This document shows positions 1-5,133 of a stretch of DNA of 6,665 nucleotides, piece by piece. Origin of the DNA: Deltaproteobacteria bacterium (lineage in GTDB: Bacteria; Desulfobacterota; Binatia; Binatales; Binataceae); NCBI GenBank assembly GCA_003161515.1, contig PMOH01000128.1, positions 1-6,665 of the forward strand. The letters run 5' to 3'. The notes below the pieces were generated by a model, which saw nothing but the letters and a program-made list of their open reading frames with translations, was not told the origin of the DNA and ran no database searches. A program made the translations under genes and the position numbers. Numbering within the stretch: the stretch's first letter is position 1; every line of letters begins with the position of its first letter.

Positions 1-156
1 CGCGCAGTGAATCCCGGCGCGCGCTTCTCCGAAACCCCGATGAAGATGTGGCGAGTGCCGCCCAAGCTCGGCGAACATACCGACGAAATCCTGCGCGAAG
101 CCGGAATCGAACGCAGCCAGGTAGATGAACTCCGCACCGCCAAAGTGATTGTCTGA
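1..156 (+). CDS. CaiB/BaiF-type CoA-transferase, C-terminal fragment
   Basis: Reading frame 1 is open from the left edge to a TGA at 154-156 and gives 51 residues, the end of a longer protein that begins outside the window. The segment containing MWRVPPKLGEHTDEILREAG matches the C-terminal signature of family III CoA-transferases (proline, then LGEHT-[DE]-EIL and a short final helix). These enzymes move CoA between acyl acids in the cytoplasm. The substrate cannot be told from this tail. It converges on the hflX-pgsA operon across a 340-bp non-coding interval. The family call rests on a short but characteristic motif. Confidence 0.8.
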   Translation, partial: RAVNPGARFSETPMKMWRVPPKLGEHTDEILREAGIERSQVDELRTAKVIV

Positions 157-162
157 TTCCTA

Positions 163-285
163 ACCTCTCCCCCGAGAGAACGCGCCTCCGGCGCGGGTGA
201 GGGCGTCAGCTTCGAGCTGGATGCGAGCGCCCTCACCCGTGCGCGACACAGGTGTCGCCGCACGACCTCTCCCGCAGGGAGAGGT
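163..285. repeat. Nested palindromic intergenic element (REP/BIME-like)
   Basis: Several perfect inverted repeats are stacked here. ACCTCTCCC at 163-171 pairs with GGGAGAGGT at 277-285 and closes the whole unit. CGGGTGAGGGCG at 194-205 pairs with CGCCCTCACCCG at 228-239 (12 of 12). GCGACAC at 243-249 pairs with GTGTCGC at 252-258. ACCTCTCCC at 265-273 pairs locally with the same 277-285 arm, so the first and third blocks compete for it. There is no convincing ORF, and the GC-rich nested architecture is that of an interspersed repetitive extragenic element. Copy number elsewhere in the genome cannot be judged here. Confidence 0.65.
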
Positions 286-317
286 AGGGAAGGATCCGGG
301 ATTCTTCGCTTCGCTCT

Positions 318-365
318 GAATGACACAAGGACGGAATGACACAAGAAGAGAATGACTCAGGAAAA
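318..365. repeat. 16-bp tandem repeat, three units
   Basis: Units start at 318, 334 and 350, each opening with GAATGAC. The first two share GAATGACACAAG and the third is degenerate (GAATGACTCAGG). The array directly follows the palindromic element and an ATTC...GAAT dyad (301-321), so it may be the tail of the same repetitive unit. Units are non-coding and not separated by spacers, so this is not a CRISPR. Confidence 0.6.
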
Positions 366-381
366 AGAACCCTAGAGCAAC

Positions 382-400
382 ATGGCGACCTCGCCATTTT
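382..400 (+). terminator. Candidate terminator hairpin of the CoA-transferase gene
   Basis: ATGGCGA at 382-388 and TCGCCAT at 391-397 are perfect complements. In practice this is a 6-bp stem with an ACCT loop, followed by TTTT (397-400). It lies 225 bp after the CoA-transferase stop codon. The T-run is short and the distance is long, so this is a moderate candidate. Confidence 0.4.
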
Positions 401-444
401 GCGATTAATTCTAAGGTGCAGGGTTTAACCGTGCCCAGGGAAGC

Positions 445-467
445 GTGAAACCCAGGAGGGGTTTCAC
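445..467. terminator. Hairpin between convergent CoA-transferase and pgsA genes
   Basis: GTGAAACCC at 445-453 and GGGTTTCAC at 459-467 form a perfect 9-bp stem with an AGGAG loop, 29 bp beyond the pgsA stop codon. It is well placed to end minus-strand hflX-pgsA transcripts, and symmetrical enough to act on both strands. Neither side has a clean U-tract, so it may stabilise 3' ends rather than act as a classical intrinsic terminator. Confidence 0.45.
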
Positions 468-496
468 ATTAAATAAGTGATTTACCCTTCCCCTGC

Positions 497-1117
497 CTAC
501 TCGAACATCTGCGGCTCGCGCGATCTCAGCCACACCAGCCCGCGATACATATAATGTACGAACGACGCCGCGGTGACTGCGACCGTTGCGATCAGCAGCC
601 GGTTGAAATCTGTGGGCCAGTAATTTCCCAATCGCGCCAGCACCGCGATCACGCATCCGAGTTGCATGAACGTGCTCAGCTTGCCCAGGTAGCTCGGCCG
701 CACTGGAACGCGCTCGCCGGTGAAAAACGAAATCATCAGGTAGCCGACGACGATCACGATATCGCGAATCATGACCACGCTCAGCAGGTAGCCGGGCAAG
801 TCGCCGTGGATCGTCAACACCACGAATGCCGACACCAGCATCAGCTTGTCGGCGAACGGATCGAGGAACGCACCCAATTCGGTGCGCCGGTCAAACCATC
901 GCGCGACCGCGCCGTCGAGTCCGTCGGTTACCGCTGCCGCGGCGAATACATACAGCGCTTCTGTGTATCGCTGCCGCGTTAGAAATATCAAAAAGACGGG
1001 AATCGACCCGATCCGGCACATAGTCAGGAAGTTCGGCAAATTCAGCAGATGGCCGTACGAGGGCGCGGGTGGCGCGGCTGGACGGGGCCGGATGCTGCTA
1101 TGTGAAGGCGCTGCCAT
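497..1117 (-). CDS. pgsA: CDP-diacylglycerol–glycerol-3-phosphate 3-phosphatidyltransferase (CDP-alcohol phosphatidyltransferase family)
   Basis: This is a 206-residue integral membrane enzyme that would make phosphatidylglycerophosphate from CDP-diacylglycerol and glycerol 3-phosphate, the committed step to phosphatidylglycerol and cardiolipin. The complete family signature D-x2-D-G-x2-A-R-x8-G-x3-D-x3-D is visible as D65, D68, G69, A72, R73, G82, D86 and D90. The motif NLPNFLTMCRI (26-36), typical of the protein start, precedes it. Hydrophobic segments lie around 38-47, 55-64, 92-103, 109-132, 151-162 and 174-190. Residues 1-25 form a proline/alanine-rich tail before the usual family start. 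The ATG at 1115-1117 has no clear Shine-Dalgarno sequence and sits 22 bp after the hflX stop, consistent with co-transcription. Other CDP-alcohol transferases share the signature, so substrate specificity is inferred from overall resemblance to PgsA. Confidence 0.88.
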   Translation of the reverse strand: MAAPSHSSIRPRPAAPPAPSYGHLLNLPNFLTMCRIGSIPVFLIFLTRQRYTEALYVFAAAAVTDGLDGAVARWFDRRTELGAFLDPFADKLMLVSAFVVLTIHGDLPGYLLSVVMIRDIVIVVGYLMISFFTGERVPVRPSYLGKLSTFMQLGCVIAVLARLGNYWPTDFNRLLIATVAVTAASFVHYMYRGLVWLRSREPQMFE

Positions 1118-1139
1118 CGTGATTCGGTTTCAACGCGAC

Positions 1140-2429
1140 TCAGATTGCGGCGTCCGCAGCCTTGCGCAGGCGCCCCGCTACATGAGCGCTCACGCGGGCC
1201 CGCACCGAAACCAGGCCGTCGCGATATTCCTCGCTTAGCACTTCTCCGTCCCGTCGCGCCATTGCCACCAAATCGCCGCGCTTGGCCGGGAATGTGACCG
1301 ATACTTCCTCGCGCGAGCCGCCGAGATGGCGTTCGATCGCGCCGAGCAAATCGCCGAGGCCCTCGCCCTTCAGCGCCGAGATCGAGACCGCGTCATGCGC
1401 CCCGTTTCGATTCGCACCGTGCTCGGAGAGGTCGGCTTTGTTCATCACGACGATTCGCGGCGCTGCACCCGCGCCGATTTCCTGCAGCACTTCATCGACG
1501 ATCGTCATACGCTCTGCGGCCAGCGGCGAGCTCGCATCGACGACATGCAACAGCATCGTCGCGGTGCGAACTTCCTCAAGCGTCGCCTTGAACGCGTCGA
1601 TCAGCATGTGTGGCAGCCGATGGATAAATCCCACCGTATCGACCAGCATCACGTTCATCCCGCTCGGCAGCTTGAGCCGCCGAATCGTCGGATCGAGCGT
1701 CGAGAACGGACGATTGGCAACCTCGACGCCGGCGTCGGTCAACGAGTTCATCAGCGTCGATTTGCCGGAGTTCGTGTATCCCACCAGCGCGACGGTCGGA
1801 AAAGGAACCTCGAGCCGGCGCCGTCGTTGAATCGTGCGCGTGCGCTCGACCTGTCCCAAGCGTACTTTGAGCCGAGTGAGCCGTTCGCGCAGCCGCCGTC
1901 GGTCAACTTCGAGCTGCGTCTCACCGGGTCCGCGCGTACCAACACCGCCACCGCCCGCGCCGCCGCCGCGAACGCGCGAAAGATGCGACCATTGCCGGGT
2001 GAGCCGCGGCTGCAAATAACTGAGCTGCGCGATCTCGACCTGCAGCTTACCTTCGAGCGTGTGCGCGCGCTGCGCAAAGATGTCGAGAATCAGTTGACTG
2101 CGATCGATCACGCGAATCTTGAGTTCATTTTCGAGATTGCGCGCCTGCGCGGGACTGAGCGCGTCGTCGAAAATCGCCAGCGACGCGCCCTTCGATTGCG
2201 CCAGCTCGCGCACCTCGCCGGCCTTGCCCTTGCCGATAAAAGTACGCGGATCGGGCGCCTTTAGCCGTTGCCGAACAACCCCGGCAACTTCAGCGCCGGC
2301 GCTCTCCGTCAATGCTTTCAGTTCGTCGAGCGATTCTTCGCTGCCGATTCCCGCCTCGGAACCAAGTTCGATCCCAACCAGGACAGCGCTCTCGTGATTC
2401 TCGTGAACAACGTCGTAGGACTTAGCCAG
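1140..2429 (-). CDS. hflX: GTPase HflX, probable CTG start
   Basis: HflX is a ribosome-associated GTPase that splits stalled or hibernating ribosomes. Numbering from the CTG start (429 residues, a normal family length), the visible parts are an N-terminal domain with AVLVGIE (15-21) and TFIGKGKAGEV (63-73), the linker GTRGPGETQLE (164-174) after a glycine-rich stretch, and a coiled basic helix. The G domain follows: G1 GYTNSGKST 217-225, G2 FSTLDPT 242-248, G3 DTVGF 264-268, G4 NKAD 330-333 and G5 SALKGEG 351-357. The first ATG/GTG/TTG-type codon in frame is TTG at 2310-2312, but it lacks a ribosome binding site and would remove conserved N-terminal sequence. Upstream in frame, before the stop at 2439-2441, the only plausible initiator is CTG at 2427-2429, six bases after GAGGT. 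It is the first gene of the hflX-pgsA operon and diverges from the accessory gene at 2605. Confidence 0.93.
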   Translation of the reverse strand: MAKSYDVVHENHESAVLVGIELGSEAGIGSEESLDELKALTESAGAEVAGVVRQRLKAPDPRTFIGKGKAGEVRELAQSKGASLAIFDDALSPAQARNLENELKIRVIDRSQLILDIFAQRAHTLEGKLQVEIAQLSYLQPRLTRQWSHLSRVRGGGAGGGGVGTRGPGETQLEVDRRRLRERLTRLKVRLGQVERTRTIQRRRRLEVPFPTVALVGYTNSGKSTLMNSLTDAGVEVANRPFSTLDPTIRRLKLPSGMNVMLVDTVGFIHRLPHMLIDAFKATLEEVRTATMLLHVVDASSPLAAERMTIVDEVLQEIGAGAAPRIVVMNKADLSEHGANRNGAHDAVSISALKGEGLGDLLGAIERHLGGSREEVSVTFPAKRGDLVAMARRDGEVLSEEYRDGLVSVRARVSAHVAGRLRKAADAAI

Positions 2430-2435
2430 GTGATT

Positions 2436-2440
2436 ACCTC
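2436..2440 (-). promoter_or_regulatory. Ribosome binding site deciding the hflX start
   Basis: On the minus strand, GAGGT is followed by six bases (AATCAC) and then CTG. This is the best Shine-Dalgarno match near the 5' end of hflX, and its spacing fits the CTG. No comparable purine-rich site precedes the TTG at 2310-2312. Confidence 0.6.
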
Positions 2441-2604
2441 AATAGCAGCGAAATCTACGACTCCAATCCTATCAGATACCGCCAACCTGAGGTACGCCAT
2501 CAGCGGATTGCTGAGTCTCAATAAGTTGTTCTGTTTCAGAGCGATTCTGGAGTTTGACTGGCTCCCGTTTGCTCTTCGGCATCAAGATGCCATGATGATT
2601 GTTG

Positions 2605-3273
2605 ATGAGGCGCGAACGAGAAAAGAGGTTGGACGCAGTCCTGCTGCTTTACATTCTGAGAAAGTCTGGATCGTCCTCCAGTCGAACCAAGGTCCAAAGA
2701 ACCACGTTTCTTGTCGAGTTCAATTTGAGACGCGCCAATCTAGTTGGACCTCACTTTCGCTTTTTCAGATATCTGGACGGTCCGTATAGTCAGCAGATTA
2801 GCCAAGACCTCGACGAGCTTGCCCGGAACGGGTTCATCTTAAAGACAACGCTGATTCCCACCGAGAGAGGCCAATTTTTAATCGATCTGATCATTCCGCC
2901 TCTGCGCGAGATATCTGACAACAAGCGCGCCTTCGAGATCATTGATAGCGTCCTTCAGTGGTGTAAACCTCGCCGAGCTGAATCGCTGCTGCGGCATGTC
3001 TGCGGACTAGAAGTTTTCCCCGACGAGTCTCCTGATGTTCATATGAAGGTACGTGACGTACCCAGATTCTGGGACATCATCGACCCCTCCGAAACTGGAT
3101 TGAAGATTTCGCCGGAGCTCGATCAACTTCTTAAAACCGAACTCGCTTTAACCCCTCGTCAGCTCCGCGACGCGAAACGGAGACTTCCCCAGATTGAGCG
3201 CCGAGCGTTCAAAAATCTAGAGGAAGCGCTCAAGAGCGACGACCAGCCATACGCACAAACTCAGCTTGGCTGA
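2605..3273 (+). CDS. Panacea/SocA-like (DUF4065-like) domain protein, possible orphan antitoxin or regulator
   Basis: This 222-residue soluble protein is recognisable by domain pattern rather than by close identity. A first helix (DAVLLLYILRKSG, 10-22) is followed by a TKVQRTTFLVEF helix (28-39), then an aromatic strand with the hallmark GPYS (RFFRYLDGPYSQQISQDLDEL, 52-72, in consecutive parts), a hydrophobic turn NGFI (75-78) and ERGQ (87-90). This order is that of the SocA/Panacea domain, known from ClpXP proteolytic adaptors and from antitoxins of many toxin-antitoxin pairs. The rest (100-222) is charged, mostly helical and not recognised. TTG codons at 2599 and 2602 also lie in frame, after a stop at 2596-2598. 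ATG at 2605 is preferred although no Shine-Dalgarno sequence is evident. No toxin lies on the same strand, and the only neighbours are convergent, so a toxin-antitoxin role is an inference. Its 3' end overlaps the small minus-strand gene by 44 bp. Confidence 0.6.
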   Translation: MRREREKRLDAVLLLYILRKSGSSSSRTKVQRTTFLVEFNLRRANLVGPHFRFFRYLDGPYSQQISQDLDELARNGFILKTTLIPTERGQFLIDLIIPPLREISDNKRAFEIIDSVLQWCKPRRAESLLRHVCGLEVFPDESPDVHMKVRDVPRFWDIIDPSETGLKISPELDQLLKTELALTPRQLRDAKRRLPQIERRAFKNLEEALKSDDQPYAQTQLG

Positions 3274-3436
3274 TCCCTACTTCGTGCGCCCATTGTTCAG
3301 CAAAACTACGCACCTCGGCGTGGCTTGATCCCCTAGTCAGAATCACGACAATTTCCTGTGTTGTCTTCCCTTTGTTTCGAGCTGCCGCGATCAGCGCTTT
3401 TCGGTCGCTCGAATATCTGAGGGAAGACTTGGCCAT
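3230..3436 (-). CDS. Small hypothetical basic protein, 68 residues
   Basis: I do not recognise the family. The protein is short, basic at the start (MAKSSLRYSSDRK), and appears largely helical. The part FAEQWAHEVGISQAEFVRMAG (45-65, in consecutive parts) resembles the helix-turn-helix-like ends of small regulators or the second helix pair of ribbon-helix-helix proteins, but the match is loose. ATG at 3434-3436 has GGAAG ten bases upstream, an acceptable ribosome binding site. It follows the 184-residue gene after 57 bp on the same strand, so the two are probably one transcript. Its last 44 bp lie antisense to the end of the Panacea-like gene. Short length and partial overlap leave some risk that it is not expressed. 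Confidence 0.5.
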   Translation of the reverse strand: MAKSSLRYSSDRKALIAAARNKGKTTQEIVVILTRGSSHAEVRSFAEQWAHEVGISQAEFVRMAGRRS

Positions 3437-3493
3437 CTTGATTGAGCTTCCGCGAGAAGCGGCATCCTACGCGTTGTGCGTCACGATGTTAGT

Positions 3494-4048
3494 TCATTCC
3501 GCTGCCGGCTCGGCGTCTTCTGAAATAGCCAGCGTCAGAATAAATGTAGTGAGGCGCTTCGCCTCCGCCGGCGATAGATCACCCGGCAGAAAGAGAGTTG
3601 CCGACAAATCCTTCCTGACCGGGAATGGATATCGAATCAACCCATCTTGCCGCTCCGCATCCCCTTCGTTTCGCCATCCGCGCGCAGGGTCACGCCTCGA
3701 TTTCACTGTTGGCCGCTCGCTCTTGGTCAAACGGTCTCGACCAGTAAACTTCCAGTTCGCAGGATCCTTGATGTATTCTAGAAAGAGACTGTGCGCTTGG
3801 CGGAACCTTTGCCCGTAGGCGCGCAAGCTCTGCGGCTTGAAATCTTTGCCCCGTTTATTCTGGAATCTCGAAAATAGGGCGTCTGGATCCATTGCGGTGA
3901 CATCGGCGTTTTCCCAGTCGTCCTCTAGTACGCTGCTCAGCACCTGCGCGCAGGCCGCCCGCAGCGTCGACGCAGTGTTTGAGTTCAGCAACCCTTTCTC
4001 AGCGCACCAAGGCCAAAAATCTACTAAAGCTTTTCCATTTGATTCCAT
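3494..4048 (-). CDS. Hypothetical protein with integrase core-binding-like N-terminus
   Basis: This is a 184-residue protein with two parts. Residues 9-100 (VDFWPWCAEKGLLNSNT..., through RFQNKRGKDFKPQSLRAYGQ at 61-80, to YIKDPANWKF at 92-101) have the helical layout of the SAM-like core-binding domain that precedes the catalytic domain in tyrosine recombinases. No R-H-R-Y catalytic domain follows. A basic linker (102-125) leads to a second block, RYPFPVRKDLSATLFLPGDLS (139-159, in consecutive parts) with AEAKRLTTFI (161-170), which I associate with recurrent uncharacterised accessory-genome proteins. A fold or activity cannot be named. The start is well supported: GGAGG lies nine bases before the ATG (4046-4048), and a sigma-70-like promoter lies upstream. 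It leads the small two-gene unit with the 68-residue gene. Confidence 0.7.
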   Translation of the reverse strand: MESNGKALVDFWPWCAEKGLLNSNTASTLRAACAQVLSSVLEDDWENADVTAMDPDALFSRFQNKRGKDFKPQSLRAYGQRFRQAHSLFLEYIKDPANWKFTGRDRLTKSERPTVKSRRDPARGWRNEGDAERQDGLIRYPFPVRKDLSATLFLPGDLSPAEAKRLTTFILTLAISEDAEPAAE

Positions 4049-4057
4049 TGTAGGGGG

Positions 4058-4062
4058 CCTCC
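4058..4062 (-). promoter_or_regulatory. Ribosome binding site of the 184-residue gene
   Basis: A full GGAGG on the minus strand is separated by nine bases from the ATG at 4046-4048. It is the strongest Shine-Dalgarno match in the window and fixes this start. Confidence 0.7.
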
Positions 4063-4098
4063 GCGCCCGCCCATCCGGAGCGAATAGTGTATGTACCG

Positions 4099-4127
4099 AT
4101 GCTACTCGGATACCTCACATTTTTCAA
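4099..4127 (-). promoter_or_regulatory. Candidate sigma-70-type promoter for the two-gene minus-strand unit
   Basis: On the minus strand, TTGAAA (4122-4127, five of six matches to consensus) is followed after exactly 17 bases by TAGCAT (4099-4104, four of six). Predicted initiation near 4092 would give a leader of roughly 44 bases containing the GGAGG. Position, spacing and the downstream start codon agree with one another. Confidence 0.45.
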
Positions 4128-4308
4128 TCGCAATGCAGAGTTCATCTCACAGAAATCACATATTTTCACCCTCACCATCGCCTTAGCCTCACTAGTGGTC
4201 CATTTGCATTTCATTCTCTTCGGCACTTGTCTCGCGGGATTGCATCAATGGCCGGAACGCCCGTTCTCCTTGCGTTTACGTTTCGCAGACACGACCGATC
4301 GCGCTCGG
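4128..4308. other. Non-coding stretch before the first direct repeat
   Basis: No supported gene is seen. A 75-codon minus-strand frame crosses it but also overlaps the 184-residue gene and its promoter, and has no recognisable protein features. A minor 8-bp palindrome, CACTAGTG, lies at 4191-4198. Confidence 0.5.
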
Positions 4309-4526
4309 CGACAAGGACAGGTGCGCAGCGACCATCTGGCAGCGAATTGATGTGGCAGGTCACCGGAGTGCTTCCATCGGGTACACTTGCGGATTTTTTG
4401 TGGATCTACAAACCGCTCAATTTCGGCGGTTTACGGGCTTTTTGCCACTTTCAACTACGTGCGACTTCTCGGAAGGAAATCTGAACCGCCGCGACGCCAC
4501 ACTCTCCCGACCACGGCTGGACACCT
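4309..4526. repeat. Direct repeat, copy 1 (about 220 bp)
   Basis: This segment is repeated at 4772-5000, in the same orientation and about 463 bp away. By hand alignment the core (4309-4511) shows about nine substitutions, two single-base insertions in copy 2, and one 10-bp insertion near the end of copy 2. Similarity fades after 4511 and is last visible in ACACCT at 4521-4526. The single-base indels at about 4412 and 4435 shift any reading frame, so a shared protein is unlikely. Inside are a dyad TTTGT/ACAAA (4397-4412) and a stem AAACCGC/GCGGTTT (4410-4416 with 4426-4432), which overlap by three bases. No terminal inverted repeats or target-site duplications were found. Confidence 0.85.
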
Positions 4527-4771
4527 CGCCGAGTCGGCTCCAAACAGTTTCGACAGAAAACACCCATTCACGCGCTCACCGTGCGTGCTACTGAGCTTCT
4601 TATAGTTGCACGATTTTAAAATCTGATGTCTATTTTATGTGTGTTAAGAACACGGATGTATTAGGTGTAATAAGATTAATTTTTAATGTCGCACGAATCT
4701 CAGACTAGAAATATACATGTGCCTTTAATCAATTACCGTGACGCATTTATTCGACGTCTTTTCTGCGCGCA
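4527..4771. other. AT-rich spacer between the direct repeats
   Basis: Composition changes abruptly, especially over 4600-4770, which is far richer in A and T than the rest of the window. It holds a perfect 12-bp palindrome GATTTTAAAATC (4612-4623), GTGTT/AACAC arms (4641-4653) and ATTAA/TTAAT arms (4675-4687). No gene is supported. It could be promoter-rich, a protein-binding region, or the remains of an inserted element. Confidence 0.55.
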
Positions 4772-5000
4772 CGACAAGGACAGGTGCGCAGCGACCGTCT
4801 GGCAGCGAATTGATGTGGCAGGTCACCAGAGTGCTTCCATCGGGTACACTTGCGGATGTTTTGTGGATCTACAAAACAGCTCAATTTCGGCGGTTTACGG
4901 GGCTTTTTGCCATTTTCGACTGCGTGCGGCTTCTCGGAAGGAAATCTGAAACGCCGCGACGCCAACACTCATCACACTCTCCCGACTAGGCCGAACACCT
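4772..5000. repeat. Direct repeat, copy 2 (about 229 bp)
   Basis: This is the second copy of the segment at 4309-4526. It is longer because of two single-base insertions and a 10-bp insertion within the CACTC-rich stretch at about 4964-4976. The first dyad is stronger here, with GTTTTGT (4858-4864) and ACAAAAC (4871-4877) as perfect 7-bp arms. The second stem carries one A-G mismatch (AAACAGC against GCGGTTT). A minus-strand frame of 73 codons crosses this copy but is broken in copy 1, so I do not call it a gene. Confidence 0.85.
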
Positions 5001-5059
5001 TATGGGGGCCTCAGAGTGGGTCGGTCATGTCCAGATAGCTGAGAAGGGTTTTGATTTCT

Positions 5060-5085
5060 GCGGCCTGAGAGGGGACTCAGGGCGC
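5060..5085. terminator. Hairpin downstream of dnaE
   Basis: CCTGAG (5064-5069) pairs with CTCAGG (5076-5081). After one G-G mismatch the stem continues as GCG (5060-5062) with CGC (5083-5085). It lies about 50 bp past the dnaE stop codon on the minus strand. No U-run follows, so it may be a 3' stabilising structure or a Rho-linked end. The surrounding 5001-5133 has no supported gene. Confidence 0.35.
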
Positions 5086-5133
5086 AATGTTAATCGTCAT
5101 TGTGGCAGTAATGCGGAGACTAGAAAGGAATAG

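Noticed and set aside
318..365. Possible CRISPR array
   Set aside because: The 16-bp units are contiguous with no unique spacers and degrade after two copies.
1326..2264. 312-codon open frame on the plus strand
   Set aside because: It lies fully antisense to hflX, whose GTPase motifs are unmistakable. Long antisense frames are expected in GC-rich genes.
2318..2521. 67-codon minus-strand frame near the 5' end of hflX
   Set aside because: It overlaps the in-frame, conserved HflX N-terminus in a different frame.
2268..2789. 173-codon plus-strand frame crossing the hflX start and the start of the Panacea-like gene
   Set aside because: It overlaps two better supported genes in other frames and shows no recognisable domain.
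3837..4484. 215-codon plus-strand frame
   Set aside because: It is antisense to the 184-residue gene and enters repeat copy 1, and the matching frame is broken by a 1-bp indel in copy 2.
4747..4968. 73-codon minus-strand frame over repeat copy 2
   Set aside because: In copy 1 the equivalent frame is interrupted by indels, and two of the three differences checked in the shared part change the amino acid, so there is no sign of coding selection.
4309..5000. Composite transposon or IS pair
   Set aside because: The repeats are short, have no terminal inverted repeats, encode no transposase and show no target duplication.
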